Shown piece after piece: positions 37,102 through 46,852 of a stretch of DNA of 64,000 bases; positions within the stretch are counted from its first letter, which is position 1, and the number at the start of each line of letters is the position of its first letter. Source of the DNA: Fretibacter rubidus. GTDB taxonomy: Bacteria; Pseudomonadota; Alphaproteobacteria; Caulobacterales; Maricaulaceae. A program made the translations under genes and the position numbers. The stretch lies in the NCBI RefSeq assembly GCF_041429785.1, contig NZ_CP163423.1, positions 1,612,001 through 1,676,000 of the forward strand. The letters run 5' to 3'. Below the pieces are notes generated by a model that saw nothing but the letters and a program-made list of their open reading frames with translations, was not told the DNA's origin and searched no databases.

Positions 37102-37914
37102 CTAGCCCCTGCTTTCTGATACAATATCTTTGACACCCGCGTTGAGTGCGGCGCGTGCGCGTTCCCCACCAAAATACTCTGCCACCCATGGATGGTCATA
37201 GGCCATGACATTAGGCAAGCTGTCGTTAATGGCAATATGTTTATCAACTAACACGGCGACACGGTCACAGATGCGAAACAAGCTATCCAAATCATGGGTG
37301 ATCATAATCACCGTCAAATCCATGGCCTCGCGCAATCCCAATATCAGTTCGTCAAAGGCCGAAGCCCCAATCGGGTCAAGACCCGCTGTTGGCTCATCAA
37401 GATAAAGAATTGACGGGTCAAGCGCCAGTGCACGCGCCAGCCCAGCCCGCTTTTTCATCCCGCCAGATAAGTCAGACGGAAACAAGGTCGCCGCCGTTGC
37501 CGGTAATCCAACCATATGAATTTTCATATCGGCCAAGCTACGCATCAGCTTTAGCGGTAAGTCCGCATGTTGACGCAATGGCACCATGATATTTTCGCGA
37601 ACAGTCAAGGATGAAAACAAAGCCCCGCCTTGAAACAACACGCCAATTTGATTGTTAATCGATTGGCGTTGCTCGGGCGTCAGCTCTCGGCGGTCTTGGC
37701 CGTAATAGCGCACAACGCCGCCCTCTTGCTGCTTTAATCCCAACAGCGTGTTCATCAGCACGGATTTACCAGATCCAGAGCCCCCAACAAGACCGACAAT
37801 TTCGCGGTTATTCACGCGAAAATCTAGATTTTCATGGATTACATTCGGTCCAAATTGCGAAAGGATACCGCGCGCTTCAACCGGTGGGGCTGTCATGTCT
37901 AAGGTCAAGCTCAT
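37102..37914 (-). CDS. ABC transporter ATPase (MlaF family)
   Basis: 270 aa. Walker A GGSGSGKS, signature LSGGMKKR, Walker B ILYLDEPTAGLDP and switch histidine in MITHDLDS. The GGMKKRAGLARAL variant is typical of the MCE/Mla ATPase subfamily. Energises lipid movement with the MlaE-like permease, whose gene ends 2 bases upstream. Confidence 0.95.
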   Translation of the reverse strand: MSLTLDMTAPPVEARGILSQFGPNVIHENLDFRVNNREIVGLVGGSGSGKSVLMNTLLGLKQQEGGVVRYYGQDRRELTPEQRQSINNQIGVLFQGGALFSSLTVRENIMVPLRQHADLPLKLMRSLADMKIHMVGLPATAATLFPSDLSGGMKKRAGLARALALDPSILYLDEPTAGLDPIGASAFDELILGLREAMDLTVIMITHDLDSLFRICDRVAVLVDKHIAINDSLPNVMAYDHPWVAEYFGGERARAALNAGVKDIVSESRG

Positions 37915-37916
37915 GG

Positions 37917-39071
37917 TTAAACGTCCAACTGTAAGAATAGCATGGCAAACATAGCATCAAGCGTGATAACCGCGAAAATCGCCTGCACGACGGATGATGT
38001 CGTGCGCTGCCCCAAGGAGTTGACGCTACCTGACACCGCAAGGCCTTGTCGACAGCCAATAATGGCAATGATAAGTCCGAAGAACGGGGCTTTGACCATG
38101 CCCACCCAAAAATGATTCATATCCACGGCGTCCTTTAGACGCGCAAAAAACAAGATAGGCGTTACATCCGTTGGCCCAAGCCATGCGACCAACATGCCGC
38201 CAAATATCCCGCTTATCATGGCAAAAAATGTCAAAATCGGCGCGCTGACAAGACAGGCAATAGCCCGCGGTGCAACTAATGTTTCAAATGTGTCCAACCC
38301 AATGACACTCATCGCGTCAATTTCTTGGCGCATTTTCATCGCGCCAATTTGCGCTGTAAAAGCAGAATCTGAGCGTCCCGCCAGTAATATCGCAGTGATC
38401 AACACGGCAAATTCCCGCAACACCGAGAACCCAACCAGTTCGACCATGAATATTTGCGCGCCGAATGACGCTAATAAATTCGCGCCCATATAGGCAAGCA
38501 CGGCCCCAATGAAAAAGCTGAGCAGCATGATAATAGGTGCAGCGTTTAAGCCGACCTCTTCGATAAGCGCGACAACGGATTTCCATTTGATACGCTGGGG
38601 CTGCACGATCAATTTGCCCATGATAACCATGAATTGGCCCAGAAAGGCAAGCGTATCATAGGTCTCTTTGACGAATTTTTCGGTCGCCATACCCATGCGA
38701 ACCATGACTTCATACCAAGGTTTTATATCAGGCGGCGGTCGTCCCATACGCGCATCAGCAGCGACTTGCAGCAATGTTTGTTGCCCCTTATTGGGCGTTT
38801 TTATCATCCAACTAAAGCAGCTCTCCGCGTCACACCGCGCCGCACGGGCTAGAATATAGGCACCCGCCGTATCAAGATTGGTTACGCCGTCCAGATCATA
38901 TTGCACTGCATTATAACTATGCCCTGCCAAGGCGTCGCTGACCTGCGCGTCAACTTGGGTGATTGTGTTAAGACTCCAATCCCCGCGCGCGGTTATAAAG
39001 GCGCATTCGCCGTCAAAACGTAGCGCAAAATCAGGATTTATCCTTGAATGTTGAAGCGAAGCGTCATTCAT
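37917..39071 (-). CDS. MlaE-family permease with N-terminal STAS domain
   Basis: 384 aa. The first ~110 residues form a STAS/MlaB-like domain (YDLDGVTNLDTAGAYIL), followed by the MlaE permease with five to six helices and the conserved GxxxxAxxGAMKMRQEIDAMSVIG motif region. Fusion of MlaB-like and MlaE parts explains why no separate mlaB is present. An in-frame start at 39221 is rejected because it would overlap the divergent epimerase gene. The ATG at 39071 leaves a 49-base divergent intergenic region, though its ribosome site is poor. Confidence 0.9.
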   Translation of the reverse strand: MNDASLQHSRINPDFALRFDGECAFITARGDWSLNTITQVDAQVSDALAGHSYNAVQYDLDGVTNLDTAGAYILARAARCDAESCFSWMIKTPNKGQQTLLQVAADARMGRPPPDIKPWYEVMVRMGMATEKFVKETYDTLAFLGQFMVIMGKLIVQPQRIKWKSVVALIEEVGLNAAPIIMLLSFFIGAVLAYMGANLLASFGAQIFMVELVGFSVLREFAVLITAILLAGRSDSAFTAQIGAMKMRQEIDAMSVIGLDTFETLVAPRAIACLVSAPILTFFAMISGIFGGMLVAWLGPTDVTPILFFARLKDAVDMNHFWVGMVKAPFFGLIIAIIGCRQGLAVSGSVNSLGQRTTSSVVQAIFAVITLDAMFAMLFLQLDV

Positions 39072-39120
39072 AGTGCTAAGGTGCTGTGCAACGGCGTGTA
39101 GGTCAAGAAAAGGATAAATT

Positions 39121-40131
39121 TTGCGCGAAATAAATTCAACAATCGAACATTGGCCTGTAGCAGGAACATTTCGGATTTCACGCAGCAGCTTGACCGAAGT
39201 GATTGTCGTGACAGTCGCCATTACTGACGGCGTTCACACAGGATACGGCGAATGTCGTCCCTATGCGCGCTACAACGAGACGGCTCATGGCGTCTGCGCG
39301 CAAATCAACAGCCTGTCTGATAAGCTAGAGAGCCTTAGCACGGAGACGCTGCAAGACTTCCTTCCGGCTGGTGCGGCGCGTAATGCGGTGGATTGTGCGT
39401 TGTGGGATTTAAAGGCGCAACAGACGGGACAATCGGTGGCGCAGATGCTCAACCTCCTGCCGTCCAAGACATCACGCACGGCTTTTACACTTTCCATCGA
39501 TACGCCTGCGAAAATGCAAACCGCCGCAATAAAGGCCAAGATCCATAGCCTGCTTAAAATAAAGATTGGGGATTATGACGGCGGCCTAGCAGCCGCTCTC
39601 GCGATATTTAAAGCGCGCCCTGACGCGGAACTCATCATTGATGCGAATGAAGCGCTAAGCTTTGAACAAACCCGCGCGATGCGAGACCGTCTCGCGGGCT
39701 ATCCTGTAGTCTTGATTGAACAACCTGTGCCGTCCAGCGAGACATCAGCCTTTGACGCAGCCGACATGTTGCCTATCATTTGCGCCGATGAAAGCCTTCA
39801 TACACGCACGGAACTCCCTGCCCTGCATAAGGCAGGCTACCGCGCGGTGAATGTGAAACTTGATAAAACAGGCGGTCTAACAGAAGCGGTGAAACTCATC
39901 CAAACAGCACGGGCACAGGGTTTCGTTATTATGATTGGCTGTATGGTGGGCACATCACTGGCCATGGCCCCCGCGACGTTATTGATGGATTATGCCGATG
40001 TGGTGGATTTGGACGGTGCACTGCTTCTGGCCAAGGATAGAAACCCAGGCATTCATTATCATGGAGAGTTTATAGATCCCGCACCAAATGCCCTATGGGG
40101 GCAGCCACGTGGAGCCTTACGGCTGATATAA
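39121..40131 (+). CDS. L-Ala-D/L-Glu (dipeptide) epimerase, enolase superfamily
   Basis: 336 aa. Catalytic lysines in LKIKIGD (Lys148) and NVKLDKTGG (Lys246); metal ligands Asp174 (IDANEA), Glu200 (IEQP) and Asp223 (ADES). These fit the muconate-lactonising subgroup that epimerises L-Ala-D-Glu from peptidoglycan turnover. The start is TTG with AGGA 6 bases upstream (39111-39114), which decides the start. A lipoprotein gene converges on its end. Confidence 0.9.
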   Translation: MREINSTIEHWPVAGTFRISRSSLTEVIVVTVAITDGVHTGYGECRPYARYNETAHGVCAQINSLSDKLESLSTETLQDFLPAGAARNAVDCALWDLKAQQTGQSVAQMLNLLPSKTSRTAFTLSIDTPAKMQTAAIKAKIHSLLKIKIGDYDGGLAAALAIFKARPDAELIIDANEALSFEQTRAMRDRLAGYPVVLIEQPVPSSETSAFDAADMLPIICADESLHTRTELPALHKAGYRAVNVKLDKTGGLTEAVKLIQTARAQGFVIMIGCMVGTSLAMAPATLLMDYADVVDLDGALLLAKDRNPGIHYHGEFIDPAPNALWGQPRGALRLI

Positions 40132-40146
40132 GTGTTTTAAGGGTCG

Positions 40147-40758
40147 CTAGCCAAGACCCGCTGTTTTAAGCGGTGATGATGTCTGGCGCACACGCTGGCC
40201 ATATTCATCGGTCACATCACGCAGGGCATTAACACGCGCGGCATAACTTGCGAAATCGGGACAGTCTGTGCGGTTCAAACGCTCAAGTGCCGTGCTGAAA
40301 ACTACCTCCGCCTGACGAGACGTTATCAGGGCTTTCTCCAAACTGCTGAGCTCTGCACGCATGTTGACGCCCAAATCAGACATCGCCAAATATACCTCTG
40401 CCGCTTTGACGGTTTGGTCGACATGTTGCTGTGCCGCGCGAATATCAGATGATAATGACGCGTAGCTGGTTGCTGTGTCTGCATAAGACCCTGCGTTCAT
40501 ATCAGCGACAGTTGGCTCTAGACCCTTTAAAAGGACATTAGCCGTGGATTGTACGCGTTTGCGAGAGGCCTTTGCTGCCCAACCCTTATTGACAAATACG
40601 GCGTAAAGTTTGCTGGCAGCGCGTTCAACGACGTTACCTTGCGGGGATGTTTGCTGAGCAGATATTGATGTTGTTCCGGCCATGCTCGTCATATCGACGG
40701 TGGCACAGGCGGTTAAGGACATAGCTGCCAAGCTCGCGCAGAGTAACTTTAGTCGCAT
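40147..40758 (-). CDS. Unrecognised lipoprotein, mostly helical
   Basis: 203 aa. Signal peptide with lipobox LTAC (Cys18). The body is alpha-helical with Ala/Gln/Arg-rich heptad-like stretches and no recognised domain. The start at 40758 is chosen over an ATG at 40794 because it yields the lipoprotein signal and has a GGGGA ribosome site 5 bases upstream. Stands alone between the epimerase and the NSS transporter genes. Confidence 0.8.
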   Translation of the reverse strand: MRLKLLCASLAAMSLTACATVDMTSMAGTTSISAQQTSPQGNVVERAASKLYAVFVNKGWAAKASRKRVQSTANVLLKGLEPTVADMNAGSYADTATSYASLSSDIRAAQQHVDQTVKAAEVYLAMSDLGVNMRAELSSLEKALITSRQAEVVFSTALERLNRTDCPDFASYAARVNALRDVTDEYGQRVRQTSSPLKTAGLG

Positions 40759-40865
40759 CAAAATCCCCAATTCGTGATGATGGACGTCCATCAACTAGGT
40801 CAGCCTAACATACTCAGACTTGCTGAATATTGTGTGAATGCCCCACATCACACAATTCTTTTACT

Positions 40866-40902
40866 ATAAAAAAAACGCAGTGCAAGGGATGCACTGCGTT
40901 TG
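40866..40902 (-). terminator. Intrinsic terminator of the NSS transporter gene
   Basis: AAACGCAGTGCA (40873-40884) pairs perfectly with TGCACTGCGTTT (40890-40901), 12 pairs with a 5-base loop. On the minus strand it is followed by a run of eight T residues (40875-40866), so it terminates the leftward transporter gene. Confidence 0.92.
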
Positions 40903-40928
40903 CGCTTTAATGTGAAAGGATTTTAATT

Positions 40929-42302
40929 TTAAATGCCAAAATAGCGCTGAAGAATACCTCGAACGAGGACAAACCCCATAAATAAAGGTGCAACATATTT
41001 GACAAAGAATAAGATGAACCTACCTAAGGCTTCGCCTTCGCCAGCAATTTCCTGCGCTATAATGGTCTTGCTGAGGCGCCATCCTGTAAACAAGACAATC
41101 AACAGCGCAGACAGCGGCGCCAAGATCGGACCCGCAAGCCCTGTGTCGATAAAGTCGAAGAAGGCCGGCGACATGAGTGAAAATAAACCGACAAAGGTAA
41201 TCGCACCACCTGTCAGCCATGCCGCTTTCGCTTTTGTTAGTTTAAATTTCTCTGCGACATAAGCTACGGACGGCTCTAGCAATGACACGGATGACGTAAT
41301 CGCTGCGAAAAAAGCCAAGAAGAAGAACGCCGCACCGATGTACCAAAAGTCAGCCAACGCTGTCGGCAGTGTTTGGAAGAACAGCCCGGCACCACCCGCA
41401 GAATTTAAACCGTGGGTGAATACAATTGGAAAAATCGCGAGGCCCGCCGTAATGGCAACTAGTGTGTCGACAAGACTAATCGTTACCGCAGCCTTCGGAA
41501 TACTGACAGACCGCGGAAGGTAAGACCCATAAGTAATCATGATGGCGTTACCAATACCGATAGAGAAGCACGCTTGGCCTAGCGCCGATGTTGCCACAGC
41601 AGGTGTTATTTTTGAAAAGTCAGGCGTGAACATGAAAGAAAATGCCTGTGCTGTGCCGCCTGATTGCATACCCGTAATGAGAGAATACGCCGCCAATCCA
41701 ATCAGAAGAATAAAGAAGAGTGGCATCAAAAGTTTTGCCGCTGTTTCAATACCTTTATTGACGCCCCGAGCCACAAGCCATGTCGTAATACCAGCGAATA
41801 TGAAAAAGTATGGCCATACAGCTTTGACAACTCCGCTTTCTTTACCCAGCGGGTCAGCGAGCATATCCGGGAATTGTTGTGCAATAGACTCAGCTGATAG
41901 ACCTTGAAAACCATTCCCCAAAAAACGCACTAGATAATTCAACACCCATGCCGCAACAACGCAGTAAAAACTAACAATCAGAAACGACGCTATCATACCA
42001 AACCACGCACCGCCGCTCCAACCTTTGGAGACATTGCTTCGAATGGCCAAATCAGTTTGTGAGCCAACAGCGCTAGAAGCCAAACCAGCGCGGCCAATCA
42101 TAAATTCGCTCATCAAGACTGGAATACCAACGAAGATGATACAGGCTATATATACTACAAGAAAAGCTGCCCCACCGTTTGTGCCTAACTCCGCGGAAAA
42201 CCGCCAAAGGTTACCAAGACCTACGGATGAACCCACCGCGGCCATAGTAAATGCAAATTTAGACGACCATTGAACGGTCTCTGAGCTAGGAAGTCCTGCC
42301 AT
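40929..42302 (-). CDS. Sodium-dependent transporter of the NSS (SNF) family
   Basis: 457 aa, about 11-12 helices. The first helix contains AAVGSSVGLGNLWRFSAELGTNGGAAFL, the sodium/substrate site signature of LeuT-like bacterial transporters. Related proteins import amino acids with sodium, which fits a marine host. Substrate unknown. AGGGG lies 6 bases upstream of the start. Transcribed alone. Confidence 0.93.
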   Translation of the reverse strand: MAGLPSSETVQWSSKFAFTMAAVGSSVGLGNLWRFSAELGTNGGAAFLVVYIACIIFVGIPVLMSEFMIGRAGLASSAVGSQTDLAIRSNVSKGWSGGAWFGMIASFLIVSFYCVVAAWVLNYLVRFLGNGFQGLSAESIAQQFPDMLADPLGKESGVVKAVWPYFFIFAGITTWLVARGVNKGIETAAKLLMPLFFILLIGLAAYSLITGMQSGGTAQAFSFMFTPDFSKITPAVATSALGQACFSIGIGNAIMITYGSYLPRSVSIPKAAVTISLVDTLVAITAGLAIFPIVFTHGLNSAGGAGLFFQTLPTALADFWYIGAAFFFLAFFAAITSSVSLLEPSVAYVAEKFKLTKAKAAWLTGGAITFVGLFSLMSPAFFDFIDTGLAGPILAPLSALLIVLFTGWRLSKTIIAQEIAGEGEALGRFILFFVKYVAPLFMGFVLVRGILQRYFGI

Positions 42303-42465
42303 ATTAATCCCCTATAATTTTTCCATACAGTCGCGGAACTGATGAGTTTGGTCAAGGTCTTAACGGCAAAACGCCCAGCTTATGCACGAAATCACAATGC
42401 GCCTTACAGCCTATCTTTACGTTCTCTTCATATAAATATCTTAGGTTGCCAATAAGAAGACAACA

Positions 42466-43377
42466 ATGGCGCATAATATGTCTCACATTCCGCAAAATTT
42501 AAATCCCCAAGACGCCGTTGGTTTGCCGTTTAAAAACATCCTTGTTGCTGATGATAATTATGCCAGCCGGACTATCATGAAAACATTGCTTGAGCGCGAA
42601 GACTGCGATGTCAGTTTGGCGCATAATGGCCGTATCGCAATACAACTTAGCGCGATTGAACGGTTCGACCTTATCCTTATGGATTTACAAATGCCGATCA
42701 TAGATGGATTTGAGTCTGCTGCCGCTATTCGCAAAACCTGCCGTTACAATCGTAAGACTCCGATATTTGCTGTTACCGCCTATGCTGATACCTCTATAAC
42801 GGACGCTGTAAAAGCCGTTGGTATGAACAAGACGCTGCTGAAACCGTTTCGTATCGGGGATATTGTCAAGGCGTGGAACCGCTCACACCAGACCGAAGTC
42901 TTAGCTAAGCCTATGCACGCAGACACGACGACTTTTCCAAAGACGGGACACGATTTCGCCTTGCTTGATAAAACGGTGCTGTCGCCGCTCTGCGATGCTG
43001 CGCCTGCCGATATGTTATCCAGATTAATCGACCGGTTTTGGGCGTCGACGGAAGGTTTTATCGAACGACTGCACGATGATTTGCCCGAGGCCATCACAGG
43101 TGATGCCAGCAGTATTGAAAGCTTTCGGCGCTCTGCCCATGCGCTAAAAGGGTCCGCCGCCAATATCGGCATTTTGAAAGGTAGTAAACTCGCCGCGCAA
43201 CTTCAAAATGCTAAACCTGCCAATATGAAGCCGCTTTTGACTGATCTTGTTGATTGCTTGGACATCACACGGCCCGAATTAAACAGCTTTATAGCTATTC
43301 ATGCGCTGCCCACGACGACGGCTAATCCCCACCCCGGGGTAGCTCAGACCCCCGGTATAGATGCGCAGACAGGATAA
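42466..43377 (+). CDS. Receiver-HPt phosphorelay protein
   Basis: 303 aa. Receiver domain at residues 22-140 with acidic pair Asp29-Asp30, phospho-accepting Asp73 (ILMDLQMP) and Lys126 (LLKP); then an HPt domain with His225 in SAHALKGSAANIG. There is no kinase or output domain, so it resembles the detached C-terminal half of a hybrid kinase. Its last 56 bases overlap the convergent rodA gene. Partner kinase not in view. Confidence 0.9.
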   Translation: MAHNMSHIPQNLNPQDAVGLPFKNILVADDNYASRTIMKTLLEREDCDVSLAHNGRIAIQLSAIERFDLILMDLQMPIIDGFESAAAIRKTCRYNRKTPIFAVTAYADTSITDAVKAVGMNKTLLKPFRIGDIVKAWNRSHQTEVLAKPMHADTTTFPKTGHDFALLDKTVLSPLCDAAPADMLSRLIDRFWASTEGFIERLHDDLPEAITGDASSIESFRRSAHALKGSAANIGILKGSKLAAQLQNAKPANMKPLLTDLVDCLDITRPELNSFIAIHALPTTTANPHPGVAQTPGIDAQTG

Positions 43378-44470
43378 GCCCAAAGCCTGTCATCACAGCT
43401 AAGATCACTGTGCCGCCATAAGAAATCAGAGGTAAAGGCACCCCTACAACAGGGATTAATCCCATAACCATTGCCATATTGATAAAGACATAAAGCGCGA
43501 ATGTCGTGGTTATCCCCAAAATTAAAAGCCTTGAGAACACATGTTTCGTCTGTGTCGACAAAAACAAGCACAGTGCCATCAATGCGCTATAGGCCAGTAT
43601 TGTTGCGACACAACCAATCAGCCCGAATTCCTCGCCAATCACTGTAAAGATAAAATCTGTGGTATTTTCTGGCACATATTCGCCTTGGCGCTGCGTGCCC
43701 TGCATATATCCTTTGCCAGACAAACCGCCGCTCCCGAGCGCGATTTTAGACTGGATAATGTGATAACTCGCACCTGTGGGGTCTGATTCTGGTGATAGTA
43801 AGGTTTGAATACGGCTGCGCTGGTAATCTTTCAGTCCGTATTTGAAAAATAGCGGTATCATAACCATGGCCGCTATGGCCGCCCCGCCAATAACGCGCCA
43901 CCGCACGCCCGCTAGGAACACAAGCGCAAAGCCCGTCGCAACCAATAAAATAGTGGTGCCCAAATCTGGCTGCCGCAAAATAAATTGCATCGGCACGCCT
44001 ATGATGACCAAAGCGCCTAATAAGCCAATCGGGGTGGAAACCTTGCGTCTCGGCAAATCATGATAATAACGCGCCAAAGCCAATACAATGGCGACCTTCA
44101 TAATCTCTGATGGTTGCAAGCGTATGAAAGGTAGGTCTAGCCAACGCTGAGAGCCATTGACGGTCACGCCAAATATATCAACCGCGCCCAACAGCAAGAG
44201 CGCCACCGCATAGACAGGATAAGCCGAATAATACCACACACGAATATCGATCAAAGCAATCGTGAGCATTAACCCACCCGCGAGAAGTAAGCGCACCAAA
44301 TGCTGTAGCGCGCCTTGGTTCCAAACCCCGTCAGTGGCCGCTAAAATCATTGCCACCCCGACGGCACCAATAACGTAAACCAGCGCAAAAAGAAGCCAGT
44401 TGACCTCATAAAGCCGCCCAATCAGCGAATTGGAAACAGCTGATCCAGACATGGAGCGCCGCATACTCAT
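43322..44470 (-). CDS. rodA: Rod-shape peptidoglycan polymerase RodA (SEDS)
   Basis: 382 aa, about 10 helices. SEDS signatures GSQRWLDLPFIRLQPSEIMK, QPDLGT and GVPLPLISYGGT near the C-terminus. Polymerises glycan strands with PBP2. The start overlaps the mrdA stop by 4 bases. Last gene of the mreBCD-mrdA-rodA set. Confidence 0.96.
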   Translation of the reverse strand: MSMRRSMSGSAVSNSLIGRLYEVNWLLFALVYVIGAVGVAMILAATDGVWNQGALQHLVRLLLAGGLMLTIALIDIRVWYYSAYPVYAVALLLLGAVDIFGVTVNGSQRWLDLPFIRLQPSEIMKVAIVLALARYYHDLPRRKVSTPIGLLGALVIIGVPMQFILRQPDLGTTILLVATGFALVFLAGVRWRVIGGAAIAAMVMIPLFFKYGLKDYQRSRIQTLLSPESDPTGASYHIIQSKIALGSGGLSGKGYMQGTQRQGEYVPENTTDFIFTVIGEEFGLIGCVATILAYSALMALCLFLSTQTKHVFSRLLILGITTTFALYVFINMAMVMGLIPVVGVPLPLISYGGTVILAVMTGFGLILSAHLYRGSELPRGGD

Positions 44471-46311
44471 AATCGAGCCTCGGGCGATAATGGTTTCACC
44501 CCGTCGCGTGAGAGAGCCATAGATAGGAGTTGGCGGCTAATATCAGCAGCGCGCCCTGCCCCAGATCCGCCGTGTTCAACGAGTGTGGCGACCGCAAAAC
44601 GCGGCGCTTCAAATGGCGCGTATCCAACAAAGACGGAATGGTCACGTAATTCCCACGCAATGCGTTCATTTGACCGAACTCCGCTTTCGCGTTCGGCCCG
44701 TGAAATGCTGCGTACTTGGCCTGTGCCCGTTTTGCCGGCCATATCAATGCCCCCAAAGCCGAGACTATCTGCGCGGTAGGCCGTACCGCCCGGCTCTTCG
44801 CAGACCGACCACATAGCGTCGCGCACCAATTGCAAATGGGTGGGGTCAATATCCAACGCGTCAAACCCGTCTAAATCTTGGCCAATAATCAATGTGGGAT
44901 TTACAGCCCGACGCCCATTGGCCAGCCGCGCTGTCATAACAGCCATTTGCAGCGGTGTTGTCAAAACAAACCCCTGTCCAATGGCCGCATTATAGCTATC
45001 GCCTGTTCGCCAGCCGTCACCAAGCCGCGCCTGTTTCCATGCATCATTGGGCACAATACCCGATGTTTGCCCAGAGATACCAATATCAAAACGCTCGCCG
45101 AAACCCAAACGTCGCGCCATATCATGAATAGGGTCAATACCCAGGCGATTGGCAATTTCGTAATAATAAACATCGCAGCTTTGTTTCAATGAATCGCGTA
45201 AATCCATTGGCCCGTGACCCCGGCGTTTCCAACAGTGAAAATTGCGGTTACCTAAGCGCACACGACCCGTACAGAATATCTTCTCTTTGGGATCAATAAG
45301 ACCTTCCTTTAGCCCAGCAAGCATCACCACCATTTTAAAAGTCGATGCGGGCGGATAACCGCCGCCAATGACTTTGTTAAACTGCGGGCGTTTCTCGCTC
45401 GCATTCATCGCTGCCATATCGGCCGCCGTCAGACCTGAGACGAATAAATTACCGTCAAATGTTGGCATAGATAAAAGCGTGCGCAGTTCGCCTGTCATAA
45501 CGTCAATGACCGCAATGCCGCCGCTATCCTCTTCAAATAGGTCTGCGGCATGACGCTGTAAATCCGCGTCCAGTGTTAACCAGACATCGTCACCCGAAAC
45601 GGGCTTTTCCTTTGGGTCTGGCCATTCGCGCACAACACGGCCACGGGCATTGACTTCGACCTTTAATCGCCCCGCTTTACCTCGCAGGGTTTTATCAGAC
45701 GCCGCCTCGACCCCTGTTTTGCCAATTCGAAAAGACGGTTGACGCAGTAAGGGATCCTTATCAACAGCAATATCGTCTGGCCCCGCTGTGCCGACATAGC
45801 CCAACGTATGAGTGAATAACCCCTTGTGAGGATAGAGGCGCCCCTGCCCAACATCCAGTGCAACACCCGGCAAGTCGGGTGTGCGAAGATTAAGCGCAGC
45901 GAAGGCGTCCCAATCCAAATGACTATCAACCAACACAGGAATAAACCGCGCGCGGCGTTTTGCTTCGCGTTTCACGCGCGCACGAACCTTATCCGTTATC
46001 GGGACAATATCGGAAATAGCATCAAGCGTGCCGTCAACATCGTCAACTTGTTCAGGCACGATCATAACTTGGAAATCTTGGCGGTTCACCGCGAGGCTGA
46101 CACCGTTACGGTCTAATATGCGGCCGCGTTCAGGGATAAGTGTTTTAAAATTAAACCGGTTGCGGTCAGAAAGAACTGTGTAGTCTTCTGCCTTAACGAC
46201 TTGCAGATAATAGAGCCGCGCCGTTAGAGCGCTCATGCCAAGCGCCCCCGCCACGCCTAGAAACGCTGTGCGGCGGGTAATTAAGGATGGGTCAATACGG
46301 TCATCACTCAC
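44467..46311 (-). CDS. mrdA: Penicillin-binding protein 2, elongasome transpeptidase
   Basis: 614 aa class B PBP. Membrane anchor near residues 15-30, PBP dimer domain with the conserved PERGRILDRNG, transpeptidase with nucleophile in ASTFKMVV, SCDVYYYE and KTGTGQV. Cross-links side-wall peptidoglycan with RodA. Follows mreD by 7 bases. Confidence 0.96.
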   Translation of the reverse strand: MSDDRIDPSLITRRTAFLGVAGALGMSALTARLYYLQVVKAEDYTVLSDRNRFNFKTLIPERGRILDRNGVSLAVNRQDFQVMIVPEQVDDVDGTLDAISDIVPITDKVRARVKREAKRRARFIPVLVDSHLDWDAFAALNLRTPDLPGVALDVGQGRLYPHKGLFTHTLGYVGTAGPDDIAVDKDPLLRQPSFRIGKTGVEAASDKTLRGKAGRLKVEVNARGRVVREWPDPKEKPVSGDDVWLTLDADLQRHAADLFEEDSGGIAVIDVMTGELRTLLSMPTFDGNLFVSGLTAADMAAMNASEKRPQFNKVIGGGYPPASTFKMVVMLAGLKEGLIDPKEKIFCTGRVRLGNRNFHCWKRRGHGPMDLRDSLKQSCDVYYYEIANRLGIDPIHDMARRLGFGERFDIGISGQTSGIVPNDAWKQARLGDGWRTGDSYNAAIGQGFVLTTPLQMAVMTARLANGRRAVNPTLIIGQDLDGFDALDIDPTHLQLVRDAMWSVCEEPGGTAYRADSLGFGGIDMAGKTGTGQVRSISRAERESGVRSNERIAWELRDHSVFVGYAPFEAPRFAVATLVEHGGSGAGRAADISRQLLSMALSRDGVKPLSPEARL

Positions 46312-46318
46312 GGGACAC

Positions 46319-46852
46319 CTATGTCACAAAACCGGCACCGCTGCCATCTGTGCTTCTGCGACCAATGGCGCGCAAGCCCAAATAAACAAGCGGAAAGAGA
46401 CTTAAAACAGGAGCCCAACCAAAAATTAGGGACGTTAATTTTATCGGCTGTCCTATGAATATAAAACTGGCGACAAGCATCGTGAGTGCGGCGACAATAA
46501 CGGCGACCAGAAAACCAAGCCATAGCTCCATTAGGCTTGATGATGTTTCGCGCGTGTCAGGCCGAAAGACCATGAAATACACTAAATAAACAAAGGGCCA
46601 AAACCCAAGGGGTGTTTCACCCAACATATCAGCAAGGCATCCCAGCGCAAATAGACCCAAAACACTTAGCATTGGATTGGCAAGGCGTGGCCATAAGTAA
46701 AGCCCTGCCAAAGGCAAAAACGACAGGCCGATATGGTAGGTCAATATATTGACACTAAGCAGAGACAAGACCGTAAGCACAAGCACAGAGGCGATACCGC
46801 TTAATGCGAGCCCGCGTGATCTCTGGTCTGATATCTTATCAACAAATGGCAT
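46319..46852 (-). CDS. mreD: Rod-shape determining protein MreD
   Basis: 177 aa, five to six membrane helices, normal length. LYLWPRLANPMLSVLGLFALGCLADMLGETPLG contains the family's conserved middle helix and loop. The start overlaps the mreC stop by one base (TAATG). Inner-membrane scaffold of the elongasome. Confidence 0.9.
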   Translation of the reverse strand: MPFVDKISDQRSRGLALSGIASVLVLTVLSLLSVNILTYHIGLSFLPLAGLYLWPRLANPMLSVLGLFALGCLADMLGETPLGFWPFVYLVYFMVFRPDTRETSSSLMELWLGFLVAVIVAALTMLVASFIFIGQPIKLTSLIFGWAPVLSLFPLVYLGLRAIGRRSTDGSGAGFVT

